DNA of 64,000 nt from Streptomyces violens (GTDB lineage: Bacteria; Actinomycetota; Actinomycetes; Streptomycetales; Streptomycetaceae): NCBI RefSeq assembly GCF_000717745.1, contig NZ_JOBH01000009.1:291842-355841 (forward strand). Direction: 5' to 3'. The notes under the pieces are model-generated. The model was given only the letters and a program-made list of their open reading frames with translations. It had not been told where the DNA came from and ran no database searches. This document shows positions 1-8,892 of the stretch, piece after piece. Positions within the stretch are counted from its first letter, which is position 1, and each line of letters opens with the position of its first letter. The translations under genes and the position numbers were made by a program.

Positions 1-2018
1 AGCTTGCTGCCGGTGACGGGGGCGGGGGCAACGAGAAGAAGAGCAGCAGCACCAAATGGCTGCTGATCATCGGGGGCGGCGGCAGCGCGCTGTCCATGGC
101 GGGCATCGGCTTCCTGATCCTGGTGCTCATCAGTTCGCTGGTGGGCGGCATGGGCGGCGGCACGGCGGGCGCGGCCTGCGCCGACTACAACGACAACGCC
201 AACTCCGGCAGTACGGGCCCCGCGGCGGCGACCAACCCGATCATGCCGGCGGGCAAGATGTACATGCCGAGCGAAACGGCGCGCAACGAGATACCGCCCA
301 GGATGATCCTCGCCTCGATGCGGGCCGCCGCCCGCTACAAGGGGCTCGACTGGACGCTCATCGCCGGGCAGATGTACCAGGAGACCAAGTTCGGCCAGGA
401 CAAGTCCGCGGCGCCCGGCGGCAAGAACAGCCTCGGGTACATGGGCATCCTCCAGTTCGGCAAGCCGGCCTGGCACGACTACGGCGCCGACGGCAACGGC
501 GACGGCAAGCAGGACCTTTACAACATCGACGACGCCGCCTACGCCGCGGCCAACTACCTGCACGCGAAGCACGCCGAGACCAACGCGGCCGAGGCGCTCC
601 GCATCTACTCCGGCTCGTCGACGAGCAACACGATCTACATGCGGGTGGTCCTCACCCAGGCGGCGCGCTACCGCGGCACGCTGACCGGCGACAAGGACCT
701 GATCAAGCGCTGGTACGCGCACCTGAAGGAGACCATCGAGAAGAACCCGGACTTCCCCACCCTGGGACAGCAGTCCGACATTCCCGAGCCGGTCAACAAC
801 AACGCGAACCCCGGCCGGGCGCTGAGCATCAGCGCGACGGCCGCCCGGTCCTGGTCCACCCCGCCGCTGGACGGTGACGAAGGCTCCACCGAGCAGGCGG
901 CGTACGAGGTCTCCCGCTCGGCCGCCACCGCCATGGTTCCGGCCGCCCACGCACAGCCGCTCGCCAAGCCGCGGCCGGCGGCCGGCGGCAAGGACTGGCA
1001 GTGGCCCATGAAGAAGGGCACCTACCAGATCGGCACCAAGTACCACCAGCGCGGCAACATGTGGAGCCTCGGCTACCACACGGGGCTCGACCTCGTCGCG
1101 GACAGCGGTACGCCGATCTACGCACCGGCCGACGGGAAGGTCACCAAGGCCGGCAGCGGCGGCTCGTACGGCAACGAGACGAACCTCGAGCACGCGGGCG
1201 GGGTGATCACCCTCTACGCGCACCAGACCCGGATCATGGTCAAGGTCGGCCAGCAGGTGAAGCGCGGGCAGCAGATCGGCACCGTCGGCGCGACCGGCAA
1301 TGTCACCGGCCCCCACCTGCACTGGGAGGTCCTGCAGCCGGGCGTGGACAGCCCCTGGGTCGGCGGCCGGGACAACGGCCCCGGCATGGTCGACCCGGAG
1401 CAGTGGATGGCCGGCAAGGTCACCGCCAACCCGGACTACGGCCCGGTGCCCGGCTCGGAGGACGGCCAGGAGGGCCGGGACGCACAGTTCGCCAACTGCG
1501 CGAAGGACCACGACGGTCCGGCGGTCGCCCCCGACGGCGCGGGCGCGTCCGGTGTGCTGCCCGACTCGGACGACCCGGTGATCCGGGCGGTGCTCGGCTG
1601 GGCGCAGCGGGGCGTCGGCGTCCCGTACGTGCTGGGCGCGCCGCGTCTGCAGGGCCGCAACCCCACCAGCTTCGACTGCTCCAGCTTCGTGCAGTGGGCG
1701 TACTACCAGGCGAGCGGCGGCAAGATCGATATCACCGGCACGACGTTCTCCCAGGAGCCGTACCTCAAGAAGTACGAGATCTCGCTGAGCGAGGCGCAGC
1801 CCGGTGACCTGATCTTCTTCAACCCGAGCTCGCGCGGCTCCGAGCACGTCGGCATGGTCTGGGACCCCAAGGGCCACAAGATCATTCACGCGCCGCGGCC
1901 GGGCAAGTCCGTGGAGTTCAGCACCTGGGACGTCCAGGACAAGATCACGCACGTGTACCGCGTACCGATCCCCCAGGGCACCAACGCCGTCGAGGGCGAC
2001 GGCCACGGGGACGCCTGA
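1..2018 (+). CDS. Trimodular cell-wall hydrolase: lytic transglycosylase + M23 + NlpC/P60 (5' end outside window)
   Basis: The frame is open from the first complete codon (position 3), so the true start lies upstream; the Met at 96 is internal. Residues are numbered from that Met. A short basic, Gly/Lys/Ser-rich segment precedes a transmembrane helix (about -10 to 20). Next comes a lysozyme-like transglycosylase region (about 65-215; QETKFG with candidate catalytic Glu96, then YMGILQFG). An M23 metallopeptidase follows (about 300-430; GYHTGLDL and HLHWEV supply the zinc ligands), then a C-terminal NlpC/P60 domain (about 490-630; FDCSSF nucleophile Cys, SEHVGM His). Three peptidoglycan-cleaving modules on one anchored protein suit a factor that opens the wall for a DNA or protein transfer apparatus. 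The lipoprotein and VirD4-like ATPase genes follow closely, supporting that inference. Confidence 0.85.
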   Translation, partial: LAAGDGGGGNEKKSSSTKWLLIIGGGGSALSMAGIGFLILVLISSLVGGMGGGTAGAACADYNDNANSGSTGPAAATNPIMPAGKMYMPSETARNEIPPRMILASMRAAARYKGLDWTLIAGQMYQETKFGQDKSAAPGGKNSLGYMGILQFGKPAWHDYGADGNGDGKQDLYNIDDAAYAAANYLHAKHAETNAAEALRIYSGSSTSNTIYMRVVLTQAARYRGTLTGDKDLIKRWYAHLKETIEKNPDFPTLGQQSDIPEPVNNNANPGRALSISATAARSWSTPPLDGDEGSTEQAAYEVSRSAATAMVPAAHAQPLAKPRPAAGGKDWQWPMKKGTYQIGTKYHQRGNMWSLGYHTGLDLVADSGTPIYAPADGKVTKAGSGGSYGNETNLEHAGGVITLYAHQTRIMVKVGQQVKRGQQIGTVGATGNVTGPHLHWEVLQPGVDSPWVGGRDNGPGMVDPEQWMAGKVTANPDYGPVPGSEDGQEGRDAQFANCAKDHDGPAVAPDGAGASGVLPDSDDPVIRAVLGWAQRGVGVPYVLGAPRLQGRNPTSFDCSSFVQWAYYQASGGKIDITGTTFSQEPYLKKYEISLSEAQPGDLIFFNPSSRGSEHVGMVWDPKGHKIIHAPRPGKSVEFSTWDVQDKITHVYRVPIPQGTNAVEGDGHGDA

Positions 2019-2038
2019 GCCGGGCACGGGAAAGCAGA

Positions 2039-3463
2039 GTGAAGACGGTGAAGTGGACCGTGAAGTGGCAGACACGCAGTACGGCGGTCATCGGGGCCGC
2101 CGTGGTCCTGGGACTGGTGGCCGGGTGCGGTGGCGCGGACGCGCCGGTGAGCGGTGACCGGTCCGGGAAGGACGGCTCGCCCTCGGCGCGCAAGGGCCCC
2201 GCATGGACCGGGAAGGCCGTCCCCGGGCTGGCCGGGAAGCCGTCCTGGAGCCTGTCGTCCGAAGAGGCCGGTACCTGCCCGGGCTATGCGGGGACGGTGA
2301 GCAACGGCCGGGCGGAGGACGAGCGGTGCGTCGTGGGTGACGTCTCGGCGCTGGTCGTGGAGGAGCCTCGGAAGGAGGGCGCCGCCGAGACCCGGTTCAC
2401 CGTCCGGCTCCGCGAGCTGAAGACCGGCACCGTCCGCAAGAAGCTGACGGTGCGGGTCGCGGCGGACCCCGGCGACACCGTGGACACCACCGACGCGACC
2501 GCCGCGGAACACGTCCAGGTCAGCGAGTGGAAGGACGGCTCCCCCGCGCTGCTGGTGCGCAGCCGTGTGCACACCCCCGCCGACGGACTGGCGAAGGAGC
2601 GGCTGCGGAGCGTCTTCACTATGTACGACCCGTCGGGCAGGAAGCTCGGCAGCTCCGCCTTCGACGACGACGCCTACGACGGGCTGCCGGTCCGCAGGGG
2701 GTACGTGGTGGCGGACGGGGACGGGGACGGCCAGAAGTACCTACCGATCGGCGGCGGGAAGACGGTCGAGACCGAGCTCAAGGGCGAGACCGAGCTCGGG
2801 ACGCGGATCGACGCGGGCTTCGGTGTCAGCATCTCCTCCGACGTCTCCTACCAGCCGTTCGCCGAGTGGCTGGTGGCCACCGACGCCCGCACCGGCAAGA
2901 AGCTGTGGAGCACCGAGGACCTGGAGCCGCCGGCCGCCCTCCGTGAGCGGCTGGACGAGGAGACCGGGACGAGCTCCTGGATCGCTCCGCTCCAGGAGGG
3001 CAGTGCCGTACTCGGCTGGTCCGTCTACGCCGAGGAGAGCAAGGGCGGCGTCCTCACGATCATCGACGCGAAGACCGGCCGGCGGCTCACCGAAGGGCCG
3101 GCGAGCGACTACAGCACCGGCGCCGACGACGACGCCTCCGTCCTCTCGCCCGACGGCGGAACCGTCGTGACCCAGTACGGCGAAGGCGCCGTGGCCTGGG
3201 ACACCAAGTCGGGCAAGGAGCTGTGGCGGCAGGCCGAGGGCGAGCAGAACATCCGCCCGGTGGCGCTGCCCGGCAACGGAGTGCTCTACGCGGAGCTGGA
3301 CGACAGCGGCCCCGCCGCGCTCGGCATGCGCGACAAGAAGGTCCTGCGCACCGGGCTGGAGAAGCTCCCCGAGTTCTCGAACAACGGCTACGCCGTCATC
3401 AATGCCGACAACGGCTTCTTCGTCTTCGCGACCCAGCACGCAGAAAGGACCCCGCGCACGTGA
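2039..3463 (+). CDS. Lipoprotein with beta-propeller (PQQ-like) repeats
   Basis: The GTG start lies 20 bases after the upstream hydrolase gene. The N-terminus has a basic stretch, a hydrophobic segment and a lipobox LVAGC (lipidated Cys30), so the 474-residue product should be a membrane-anchored extracellular lipoprotein. The rest has spaced motifs such as DARTGKKLW, DAKTGRRL and DTKSGKELW, typical of PQQ/WD40-like propeller blades that bind partners rather than catalyse. The stop overlaps the GTG of the next gene (GTGA at 3460-3463), so the two are probably translationally coupled. Its exact role is unknown; context suggests an accessory of the adjacent secretion/conjugation-like machinery. 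Confidence 0.75.
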   Translation: MKTVKWTVKWQTRSTAVIGAAVVLGLVAGCGGADAPVSGDRSGKDGSPSARKGPAWTGKAVPGLAGKPSWSLSSEEAGTCPGYAGTVSNGRAEDERCVVGDVSALVVEEPRKEGAAETRFTVRLRELKTGTVRKKLTVRVAADPGDTVDTTDATAAEHVQVSEWKDGSPALLVRSRVHTPADGLAKERLRSVFTMYDPSGRKLGSSAFDDDAYDGLPVRRGYVVADGDGDGQKYLPIGGGKTVETELKGETELGTRIDAGFGVSISSDVSYQPFAEWLVATDARTGKKLWSTEDLEPPAALRERLDEETGTSSWIAPLQEGSAVLGWSVYAEESKGGVLTIIDAKTGRRLTEGPASDYSTGADDDASVLSPDGGTVVTQYGEGAVAWDTKSGKELWRQAEGEQNIRPVALPGNGVLYAELDDSGPAALGMRDKKVLRTGLEKLPEFSNNGYAVINADNGFFVFATQHAERTPRT

Positions 3464-5193
3464 CCGTGGAACAGCAGAAGAAGCCTCGGGCCGAGGACGA
3501 CTGGACGGTGGAGATCTTCATTCTCGTCGCGGTCGTGCTGCTGGCCGTGTGTGCCGCGTGGCTGGCGGCGATGGGTGGTGCGGCGGCCTCGGGCGGGCCC
3601 GCGCCGGCGGGGAATCCGCTGACGTTCGTCGTCGCCCTGATCAAGGGTGACTACACCTGGCCGGGCGGTGCCGCCAGCGCCATCGCCGCCGGTGAGGCGG
3701 TCGTACTGGCCCTCGCCGGGCTCGCGGTGCACCGCGTGGTGCAGAAGCGGCGCAACAAGCCCAAGGTCGACGGCGCGGCCCGGCACCTGGCCCAGCGGGA
3801 GGAGCTGGGGAAGCTCACCATGCAGGGCGCGGCGGCCACGGCCGAGCGGCTGGGGGCCCAGGTCGGCGTGCCGGGTGTGTTCATCGGCCGGTCGGTGCGC
3901 GGCAAGCAGCCGCTGTTCGGCTCGTTCGAGGACATGCATGTCGACATCTGGGGGCCGCGTACGGGCAAGACCACGCGGCGGGCCATTCCGGCGATCCTGG
4001 ACGCGCCCGGCGCGGTGCTGGTGACCTCCAACAAGCGGGACATCGTGGACGCGACGCGCGGGCCGCGGGCGGCGCGCGGCCCTGTGTGGGTGTTCGACCC
4101 GCAGCAGGTCGCGCAGGAGGCGCCCAGCTGGTGGTGGAACCCCCTCAGCTACGTCACGGACATCGCCAAGGCCCGCAAGATGGCGGACCACTTCGCGTCC
4201 GGCTCGCGGGACGCCGAGGCGTCGACCGACGCCTTCTTCGACCCGGCCGGCCAGGACCTGCTGGCGAACCTGCTGCTGGCGGCGGCCACCGCCGGAATGC
4301 CGATCACACAGATCTACACCTGGCTGTCCAACCCCAAGGACGACACCCCGGAGCGCATTCTGCGCGGCGCGGGCCACGTCATGCCCGCCGACGGGGTGTA
4401 CGGCGTGGTCAACGCGCCCGACAAGCAGCGCAGCGGCATCTACGGCGTCGCGCAGCAGATGGCGTCCTGCCTGATCAACCCGGAGGTCAACCGCTGGGTG
4501 ACGCCGTCGCCCGGGGCGCCGCTGCCGGTGTTCGACCCGCACGAGTTCGTCCGGACCGGTGGGGCGCTGTACTCGCTCTCCCGCGAGGGCCGGGACTCCG
4601 CGGGTCCGCTGGTGACGGCGCTGACCGTGGCGGTCGTGGAGGCCGCCGAGGAGTACGCGACCACGCAGCGTGGCGGCCGGCTGCCGGTGCCGATGGTCGG
4701 CGTGCTCGACGAGGCGGCGAACGTCTGCCGCTGGCGGAACCTCCCCGATCTGTACTCGCACTACGGCTCGCGCGGCATCATCCTGATGACGATCCTGCAG
4801 TCCTGGGCCCAGGGCATCGAGGTCTGGGGCGAGCGCGGCATGGAGAAGCTGTGGTCGGCGGCGAACGTCCGGGTGTACGGCGGCGGCGTCTCCGACACCA
4901 AGTTCCTCGGTGATCTCTCGGAGCTGGCGGGCGAGTTCGACCTCACCGGCTACCAGACGACGCGTGAGTCGGAGTTCGGCGGCTGGTCGGGCCACCGTAC
5001 GGTCAATGAGTCCACCCGCCGGGAGCGCGTCCTGCACGTCTCCGACCTGGGCTCCATGCCGCCGGGCCGGGCCCTGGTCCTGGCCTCCGGCACCAAACCC
5101 GTACTCGTCGAGACGATCCCCTGGTGGGAGGGCCCGCACGCCAAGGAGGTCAAGAGCTCGCTGGCGAAGTACGACCCGGGGGCCGCGCGCTGA
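3460..5193 (+). CDS. VirD4/TraG-like membrane ATPase (type IV secretion coupling protein family)
   Basis: The start is the GTG overlapping the previous stop, with AAAGGA about 10 bases upstream; an open frame reaching further upstream is only a shadow of the lipoprotein gene. The 577-residue product has two N-terminal transmembrane helices (about 19-40 and 77-94). A P-loop ATPase follows with Walker A GPRTGKTT (165-172), Walker B GVLDEAAN (about 415) and the TraG/TraD-type ILQSWAQ region. Coupling proteins of this family move DNA or protein substrates into type IV channels. In Streptomyces, chromosomal clusters of this kind have been linked to differentiation (cmd genes, from memory, not verified here). 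No relaxase, VirB4 or VirB6 partner lies inside the window; they may lie to the left. Confidence 0.85.
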   Translation: MTVEQQKKPRAEDDWTVEIFILVAVVLLAVCAAWLAAMGGAAASGGPAPAGNPLTFVVALIKGDYTWPGGAASAIAAGEAVVLALAGLAVHRVVQKRRNKPKVDGAARHLAQREELGKLTMQGAAATAERLGAQVGVPGVFIGRSVRGKQPLFGSFEDMHVDIWGPRTGKTTRRAIPAILDAPGAVLVTSNKRDIVDATRGPRAARGPVWVFDPQQVAQEAPSWWWNPLSYVTDIAKARKMADHFASGSRDAEASTDAFFDPAGQDLLANLLLAAATAGMPITQIYTWLSNPKDDTPERILRGAGHVMPADGVYGVVNAPDKQRSGIYGVAQQMASCLINPEVNRWVTPSPGAPLPVFDPHEFVRTGGALYSLSREGRDSAGPLVTALTVAVVEAAEEYATTQRGGRLPVPMVGVLDEAANVCRWRNLPDLYSHYGSRGIILMTILQSWAQGIEVWGERGMEKLWSAANVRVYGGGVSDTKFLGDLSELAGEFDLTGYQTTRESEFGGWSGHRTVNESTRRERVLHVSDLGSMPPGRALVLASGTKPVLVETIPWWEGPHAKEVKSSLAKYDPGAAR

Positions 5194-5215
5194 GTGCGCC
5201 CGCCACAATGGCCCC

Positions 5216-5671
5216 ATGAGTGACGTGACACTGCTGACACTGCCCGAGGTCGAGGCGCTCGCGCGCCGGGCGCACGAGGGGCAGACCGACAAGGCGGGGC
5301 GCCCGTACGCCGAGCATCTGGCCGCCGTGGCGGCCGGGGTGCGGGCGCGCGGCGGCAGCGACGAGCAGATCGCGGCGGCCTGGCTGCACGACTCGGTCGA
5401 GGACGCCGCCCTGTCGGGTGAGTGGCTGGCGGGGGCCGCGCTCTCGCCGGCCACGAAGGACATGGTCCTGGCCGTGACCAAGCGGGCCGGGGAGCCGCCG
5501 GAGGAGTACGCCGCGCGCATTCTGGCCACGCCCGGCGCGCTGCTGGTCAAGGAGGCCGACCTCGGGCACAACGCGGATCCGGACCGGCTGGCGGTCCTGG
5601 ACGCGGCGACCCGGGAGCGGCTGACGGCGAAGTACGCACGGATGCGGGCACTGCTGGGTCTGGCCGGCTGA
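5216..5671 (+). CDS. HD-domain phosphohydrolase (RelA/SpoT-like HD fold)
   Basis: A compact 151-residue protein starting at the ATG of MSDVTLL, 22 bases after the ATPase gene. It has the arrangement of small RelA/SpoT-type HD hydrolases: an N-terminal helix RRAHEGQ, YAEHLAAV, and the metal-binding AWLHDSVED, with VKEADLGHNAD further on supplying the last His/Asp pair. There is no synthetase domain. Homologues are often labelled GTP pyrophosphokinase, but only the hydrolase-type half is present. The substrate cannot be inferred. A link to the upstream ATPase operon is possible, but nothing in the sequence demonstrates it. Confidence 0.8.
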   Translation: MSDVTLLTLPEVEALARRAHEGQTDKAGRPYAEHLAAVAAGVRARGGSDEQIAAAWLHDSVEDAALSGEWLAGAALSPATKDMVLAVTKRAGEPPEEYAARILATPGALLVKEADLGHNADPDRLAVLDAATRERLTAKYARMRALLGLAG

Positions 5672-5774
5672 ACGGGCCCGGTCCGGGGCCGGCCCGCCGG
5701 CCCGACCGGCCGGAACTCGTCCACCCGCCGGACACCCCCGCACAAACATGGCCCATGCAGCTAACCTGCCGCGC

Positions 5775-6599
5775 ATGAGCCCATCGGACGACACGGACGA
5801 CACCCAGGCGCGTGTGATCGCTGCCCTCTCGGGGGCGAGCGTCCGCCGCGTCACCACCGGCCAGACCATCCTCGACGGCATCGACTGGTCCGTACGCAGC
5901 GGGGAGCACTGGGCGCTGCTCGGCGCGAACGGCGCGGGCAAGACCACGATCCTCCGCCTCGTCGGCGCGCTGATGTTCCCCACCACCGGCACCGTCGAGG
6001 TGCTCGGGCACCGGCTCGGCACGGTCGACGTACGGGAGCTGCGCGCCGCGATCGGCCTGGTCTCCAGCGCACAGAAGGTACCGGTGGACCTGCCCGGGCA
6101 CACCGTCGTCCTCACCGGCGCGACCGGCACGGTGCAGCCGCTGTGGAAGAAGTACGACGAGGCCACGCGGGAGCGCGCGCACGCGCTGCTGACCGAGCTG
6201 GACTGCAAGGAGCTGGCGGACCGGCCGTACGGGGTGTGCTCAGGCGGCCAGCGGGCCCGGCTCCTGATCGCCCGCGCACTGATGGCCGACCCCTCGCTGC
6301 TGCTGCTCGACGAGCCGTTCAACGCGCTCGACCTGCCGTCCCGCGAGGACCTGATCGACACCATGCACCAACTGGCCCTGAACCGCCCGGAACTGGCGAC
6401 GGTCACCGTCACCCACCACCTGGAGGAGCTCTCCCCCGCCATCGGCCACGCGGTCCTCCTCCGCGACGGCCGCCTCCAGGCGAAGGGCCCGGTGGCGGAC
6501 GTACTGACCGACGCAGGGATGACGACCTGCTTCGGCCGCCCGATCGAGGTCACCCGCCACGAGGGCCGCTGGCTGGCCCGCTCGGGCCGCCGCGGGTGA
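5775..6599 (+). CDS. ABC transporter ATP-binding protein
   Basis: A stand-alone ABC ATPase of 274 residues from the ATG at 5775 (an in-frame ATG at 5748 would add nine residues). It has Walker A GANGAGKTT, the Q-loop region, signature CSGGQRAR in place of LSGGQ, Walker B LLLLDEPFNAL and switch His in VTHHLEE. The sequence resembles the ModF/PhnC-like single-gene ATPases that pair with separately encoded permeases; no permease gene adjoins. Its 3' end overlaps by 50 bases the end of the convergent ferritin-like gene, so transcripts of the two genes are complementary over that stretch. Confidence 0.88.
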   Translation: MSPSDDTDDTQARVIAALSGASVRRVTTGQTILDGIDWSVRSGEHWALLGANGAGKTTILRLVGALMFPTTGTVEVLGHRLGTVDVRELRAAIGLVSSAQKVPVDLPGHTVVLTGATGTVQPLWKKYDEATRERAHALLTELDCKELADRPYGVCSGGQRARLLIARALMADPSLLLLDEPFNALDLPSREDLIDTMHQLALNRPELATVTVTHHLEELSPAIGHAVLLRDGRLQAKGPVADVLTDAGMTTCFGRPIEVTRHEGRWLARSGRRG

Positions 6600-7683
6600 T
6601 CGCCTCCGCCACCTCGGCCGTGCGGGCCGTCTCCTCGGCCGCGAAGCGTTCCGCGTCCAGCTTCTCGGCCAGCTCCTCGTCCTGGGCCATCAGCAGGTCC
6701 AGGTTGGAGTCGCCGAGGTCGAAGACGCCCATGTCGAGGTATGCCTGCTGGAGGCGTTTGCCCCAGAGGCCGATGTCCTTCACGCACGGGACGATGCGGC
6801 TGAAGAGCAGCTTGCGGAAGAGGTGCAGGAATTCGGACTGCTCGGTGAACTGGGCCGCCTCGGCCTTGGGTATGCCCCAGTTCTCCAGTACTTCGAGGCC
6901 GCGCAGCCGGTCGCGCATCAGGTAGCAGCCCTCGATGACGAACTCCTCGCGCTCGCGGAGCTCGGCCTCGGTGAGCTGCTTGTAGTAGTCGCGGAGGGCC
7001 ATGCGGCCGAAGGCGACGTGGCGGGCCTCGTCCTGCATGACGTAGGCGAGTATCTGCTTGGGGAGCGGCTTGTTCGTGGTGTCGCGGATCATGCCGAAGG
7101 CGGCCAGGGCCAGGCCCTCGATGAGGACCTGCATGCCGAGGTAGGGCATGTCCCAGCGGGAGTCCTTGAGGGTGTCGTTCAGCAGCGACTGCAGGTTGTC
7201 GTTGATCGGGTAGAGCATCCCGATCTTCTCCTGGAGGAAGCGGCTGTAGATCTCGGCGTGCCGCGCCTCGTCCATGGTCTGGGTCGCGGAGTAGAACTTC
7301 GCGTCCAGGTCGGGGACGGATTCGACGATCCGCGCCGCGCAGACCATCGCGCCCTGCTCGCCGTGCAGGAACTGGCTGAACTGCCAGGAGGCGTAGTGCT
7401 GCCGCAGCTCCCCGCGCTCCTTCGCCGTCATCCGGTCCCAATATTTCGTGCCGTACAGGGACATGGCCTCATCGGGAGTGCCGAGCGGGTCGTGCGGGTC
7501 GACCTCCAGGTCCCAGTCGATGCGCAGATCGGCGTCCCACTGCTTGTCCTTGCCCTTCTTGTACAGGGCGAGGAGGCGGTCGCGGCCGTCGTCGTACTCC
7601 CAGGTGAAGCGGGCGGCACCGGTGGCCGGCACCTGCCACAGCGGGTCGCCGGGGTCGGTCGTGTAGAGCTCGCGGGTGGACAT
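6550..7683 (-). CDS. Ferritin-like diiron protein (R2-like oxygenase/oxidase fold)
   Basis: The start is the ATG at 7683, preceded by AGGAGG at ideal spacing; an upstream in-frame start would add 19 unrelated residues. The 377-residue protein carries a four-helix-bundle diiron signature: an early Glu in FLHGEQGAM, DEARHAEIY (ExxH), a middle Glu in VLIEGLAL and DEARHVAFG (second ExxH). This pattern matches ribonucleotide reductase R2-like and fatty-acid desaturase-like diiron oxygenases. The substrate is unknown. It is divergent from a second diiron (AurF-type) gene 170 bases away, which suggests shared regulation and perhaps related chemistry. The C-terminus is a Gly/Pro-rich tail that overlaps the convergent ABC ATPase gene. 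Confidence 0.85.
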   Translation of the reverse strand: MSTRELYTTDPGDPLWQVPATGAARFTWEYDDGRDRLLALYKKGKDKQWDADLRIDWDLEVDPHDPLGTPDEAMSLYGTKYWDRMTAKERGELRQHYASWQFSQFLHGEQGAMVCAARIVESVPDLDAKFYSATQTMDEARHAEIYSRFLQEKIGMLYPINDNLQSLLNDTLKDSRWDMPYLGMQVLIEGLALAAFGMIRDTTNKPLPKQILAYVMQDEARHVAFGRMALRDYYKQLTEAELREREEFVIEGCYLMRDRLRGLEVLENWGIPKAEAAQFTEQSEFLHLFRKLLFSRIVPCVKDIGLWGKRLQQAYLDMGVFDLGDSNLDLLMAQDEELAEKLDAERFAAEETARTAEVAEAITRGGPSGPASGPRGG

Positions 7684-7780
7684 GGGGAGCCTCCTCGGAT
7701 CACCGAATGCCGCAGCGCGTGCGGTAGTTGGCAGGCTCACACGCTCCTTACCGGAGGGTCAAGAAGTCGTGTGCGGGGGA

Positions 7781-7812
7781 TTGACGCCCTTACTGACGCG
7801 CAGTCTCATAAG
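7781..7812 (+). promoter_or_regulatory. Candidate promoter of the AurF-type gene
   Basis: TTGACG at 7781 is followed after about 18-19 bases by TCATAA, inside the near-palindrome GTCTCATAAGAC (7803-7814). The spacing fits a vegetative promoter overlapped by a possible operator. Inferred by eye only. Confidence 0.4.
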
Positions 7813-7853
7813 ACGTGACCGCCGGTAACCCCACGAGCGAGGTAGCCACAGCC

Positions 7854-8798
7854 ATGACGACAGCTCCTGACATCAGCACGGCGGACACCGAGGCACTGCG
7901 GGACGCACTCGGGCTGCTCAAGGACCGTGAGCAGGTTGCCGAGCGCCTGCTGGACTCCTCCGCCAAGCACTCCTTCGACCCGGACACCGAGCTGGACTGG
8001 GACGCGCCGATCGAGGACGGCAAGTGGTTCTGGCCGCCGGAGCTCGTCTCGCTCTACGACACGCCCCTGTGGAAGAAGATGTCGGAGGAGCAGCGGATGG
8101 ACCTCGCCCGGCACGAGGCGGCGTCGCTCGCCTCGCTGGGCATCTGGTTCGAGATCATCCTCATGCAGCTCCTCGTCCGGCACATCTACGACAAGTCCGT
8201 CACCAGCGCCCATGTTCGGTACGCACTGACCGAGATAGCGGACGAGTGCCGGCACTCCAAGATGTTCGCGCGGCTCATCCAGACGGGCGGCGCGCCCACG
8301 TACCCCGTCTCCCGCTTCAACCACAACCTCGCGCGCATCCTCAAGACCGTCTCCACCACGCCCGGTTCCTTCGCCTGCACGCTGCTGGGCGAGGAGATCC
8401 TGGACTGGATGCAGCGGCTCACCTTCCCGGACGAGCGGGTACAGACCCTCGTACGCGGCGTCACCCGCATCCACGTAGTGGAGGAGGCCCGGCACGTCCG
8501 GTACGCCCGCGAGGAGCTGCGCCGCCAGATGGTCCGCGCGCCCCGCTGGGAGCAGGAGCTGACCCGGATCTCCTCCGGCGAGGCCGCCCGCGTCTTCTCC
8601 GTGGCCTTCGTCAACCCGCAGGTGTACACGAACGTCGGCCTGGACCGCCGGGAGGCCGTCGCGCAGGTGAAGGCCAGCGGCCACCGCCGCGAGGTCATGC
8701 AGACCGGCGCCAAGCGGCTCACCGACTTCCTGGACGAGATCGGTGTGATGCGCGGCGTGGGCCGCAAGCTCTGGAAGAGCTCCGGCCTGCTGGCGTGA
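7854..8798 (+). CDS. AurF-type diiron oxygenase
   Basis: The start is placed at the ATG 7854, preceded by GAGGT; a GTG at 7815 without a ribosome binding site would add 13 residues. The 314-residue product has the layout of AurF-family (p-aminobenzoate N-oxygenase-like) proteins: RHEAASLAS, an EIADECRHSKMF helix, GEEILDWMQR and HVVEEARHVRYA, giving carboxylate/His ligands for two irons. AurF and CmlI oxidise arylamines to nitro groups, but most chromosomal homologues have unknown substrates and are better described as AurF-like oxygenases. It has its own candidate promoter and is followed by a strong hairpin. The nearby TetR gene may be its regulator, as such pairs are common, but this is not shown. 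Confidence 0.85.
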   Translation: MTTAPDISTADTEALRDALGLLKDREQVAERLLDSSAKHSFDPDTELDWDAPIEDGKWFWPPELVSLYDTPLWKKMSEEQRMDLARHEAASLASLGIWFEIILMQLLVRHIYDKSVTSAHVRYALTEIADECRHSKMFARLIQTGGAPTYPVSRFNHNLARILKTVSTTPGSFACTLLGEEILDWMQRLTFPDERVQTLVRGVTRIHVVEEARHVRYAREELRRQMVRAPRWEQELTRISSGEAARVFSVAFVNPQVYTNVGLDRREAVAQVKASGHRREVMQTGAKRLTDFLDEIGVMRGVGRKLWKSSGLLA

Positions 8799-8820
8799 GC
8801 CGGACGGCGGAACAGTGGTA

Positions 8821-8863
8821 CCGGGCGGCGGCGGTGACGGTCGTGGGACCGGCCGCCGCCCGG
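8821..8863. terminator. Hairpin between convergent diiron and hydrolase genes
   Basis: A perfect 12-bp stem (8821-8832 with 8852-8863) lies between the 3' ends of two convergent genes. No T-run follows, as usual for Streptomyces bidirectional terminators. Confidence 0.65.
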
Positions 8864-8892
8864 CCCCGGCCCAGTCGCCACCCGGCCCCGGT

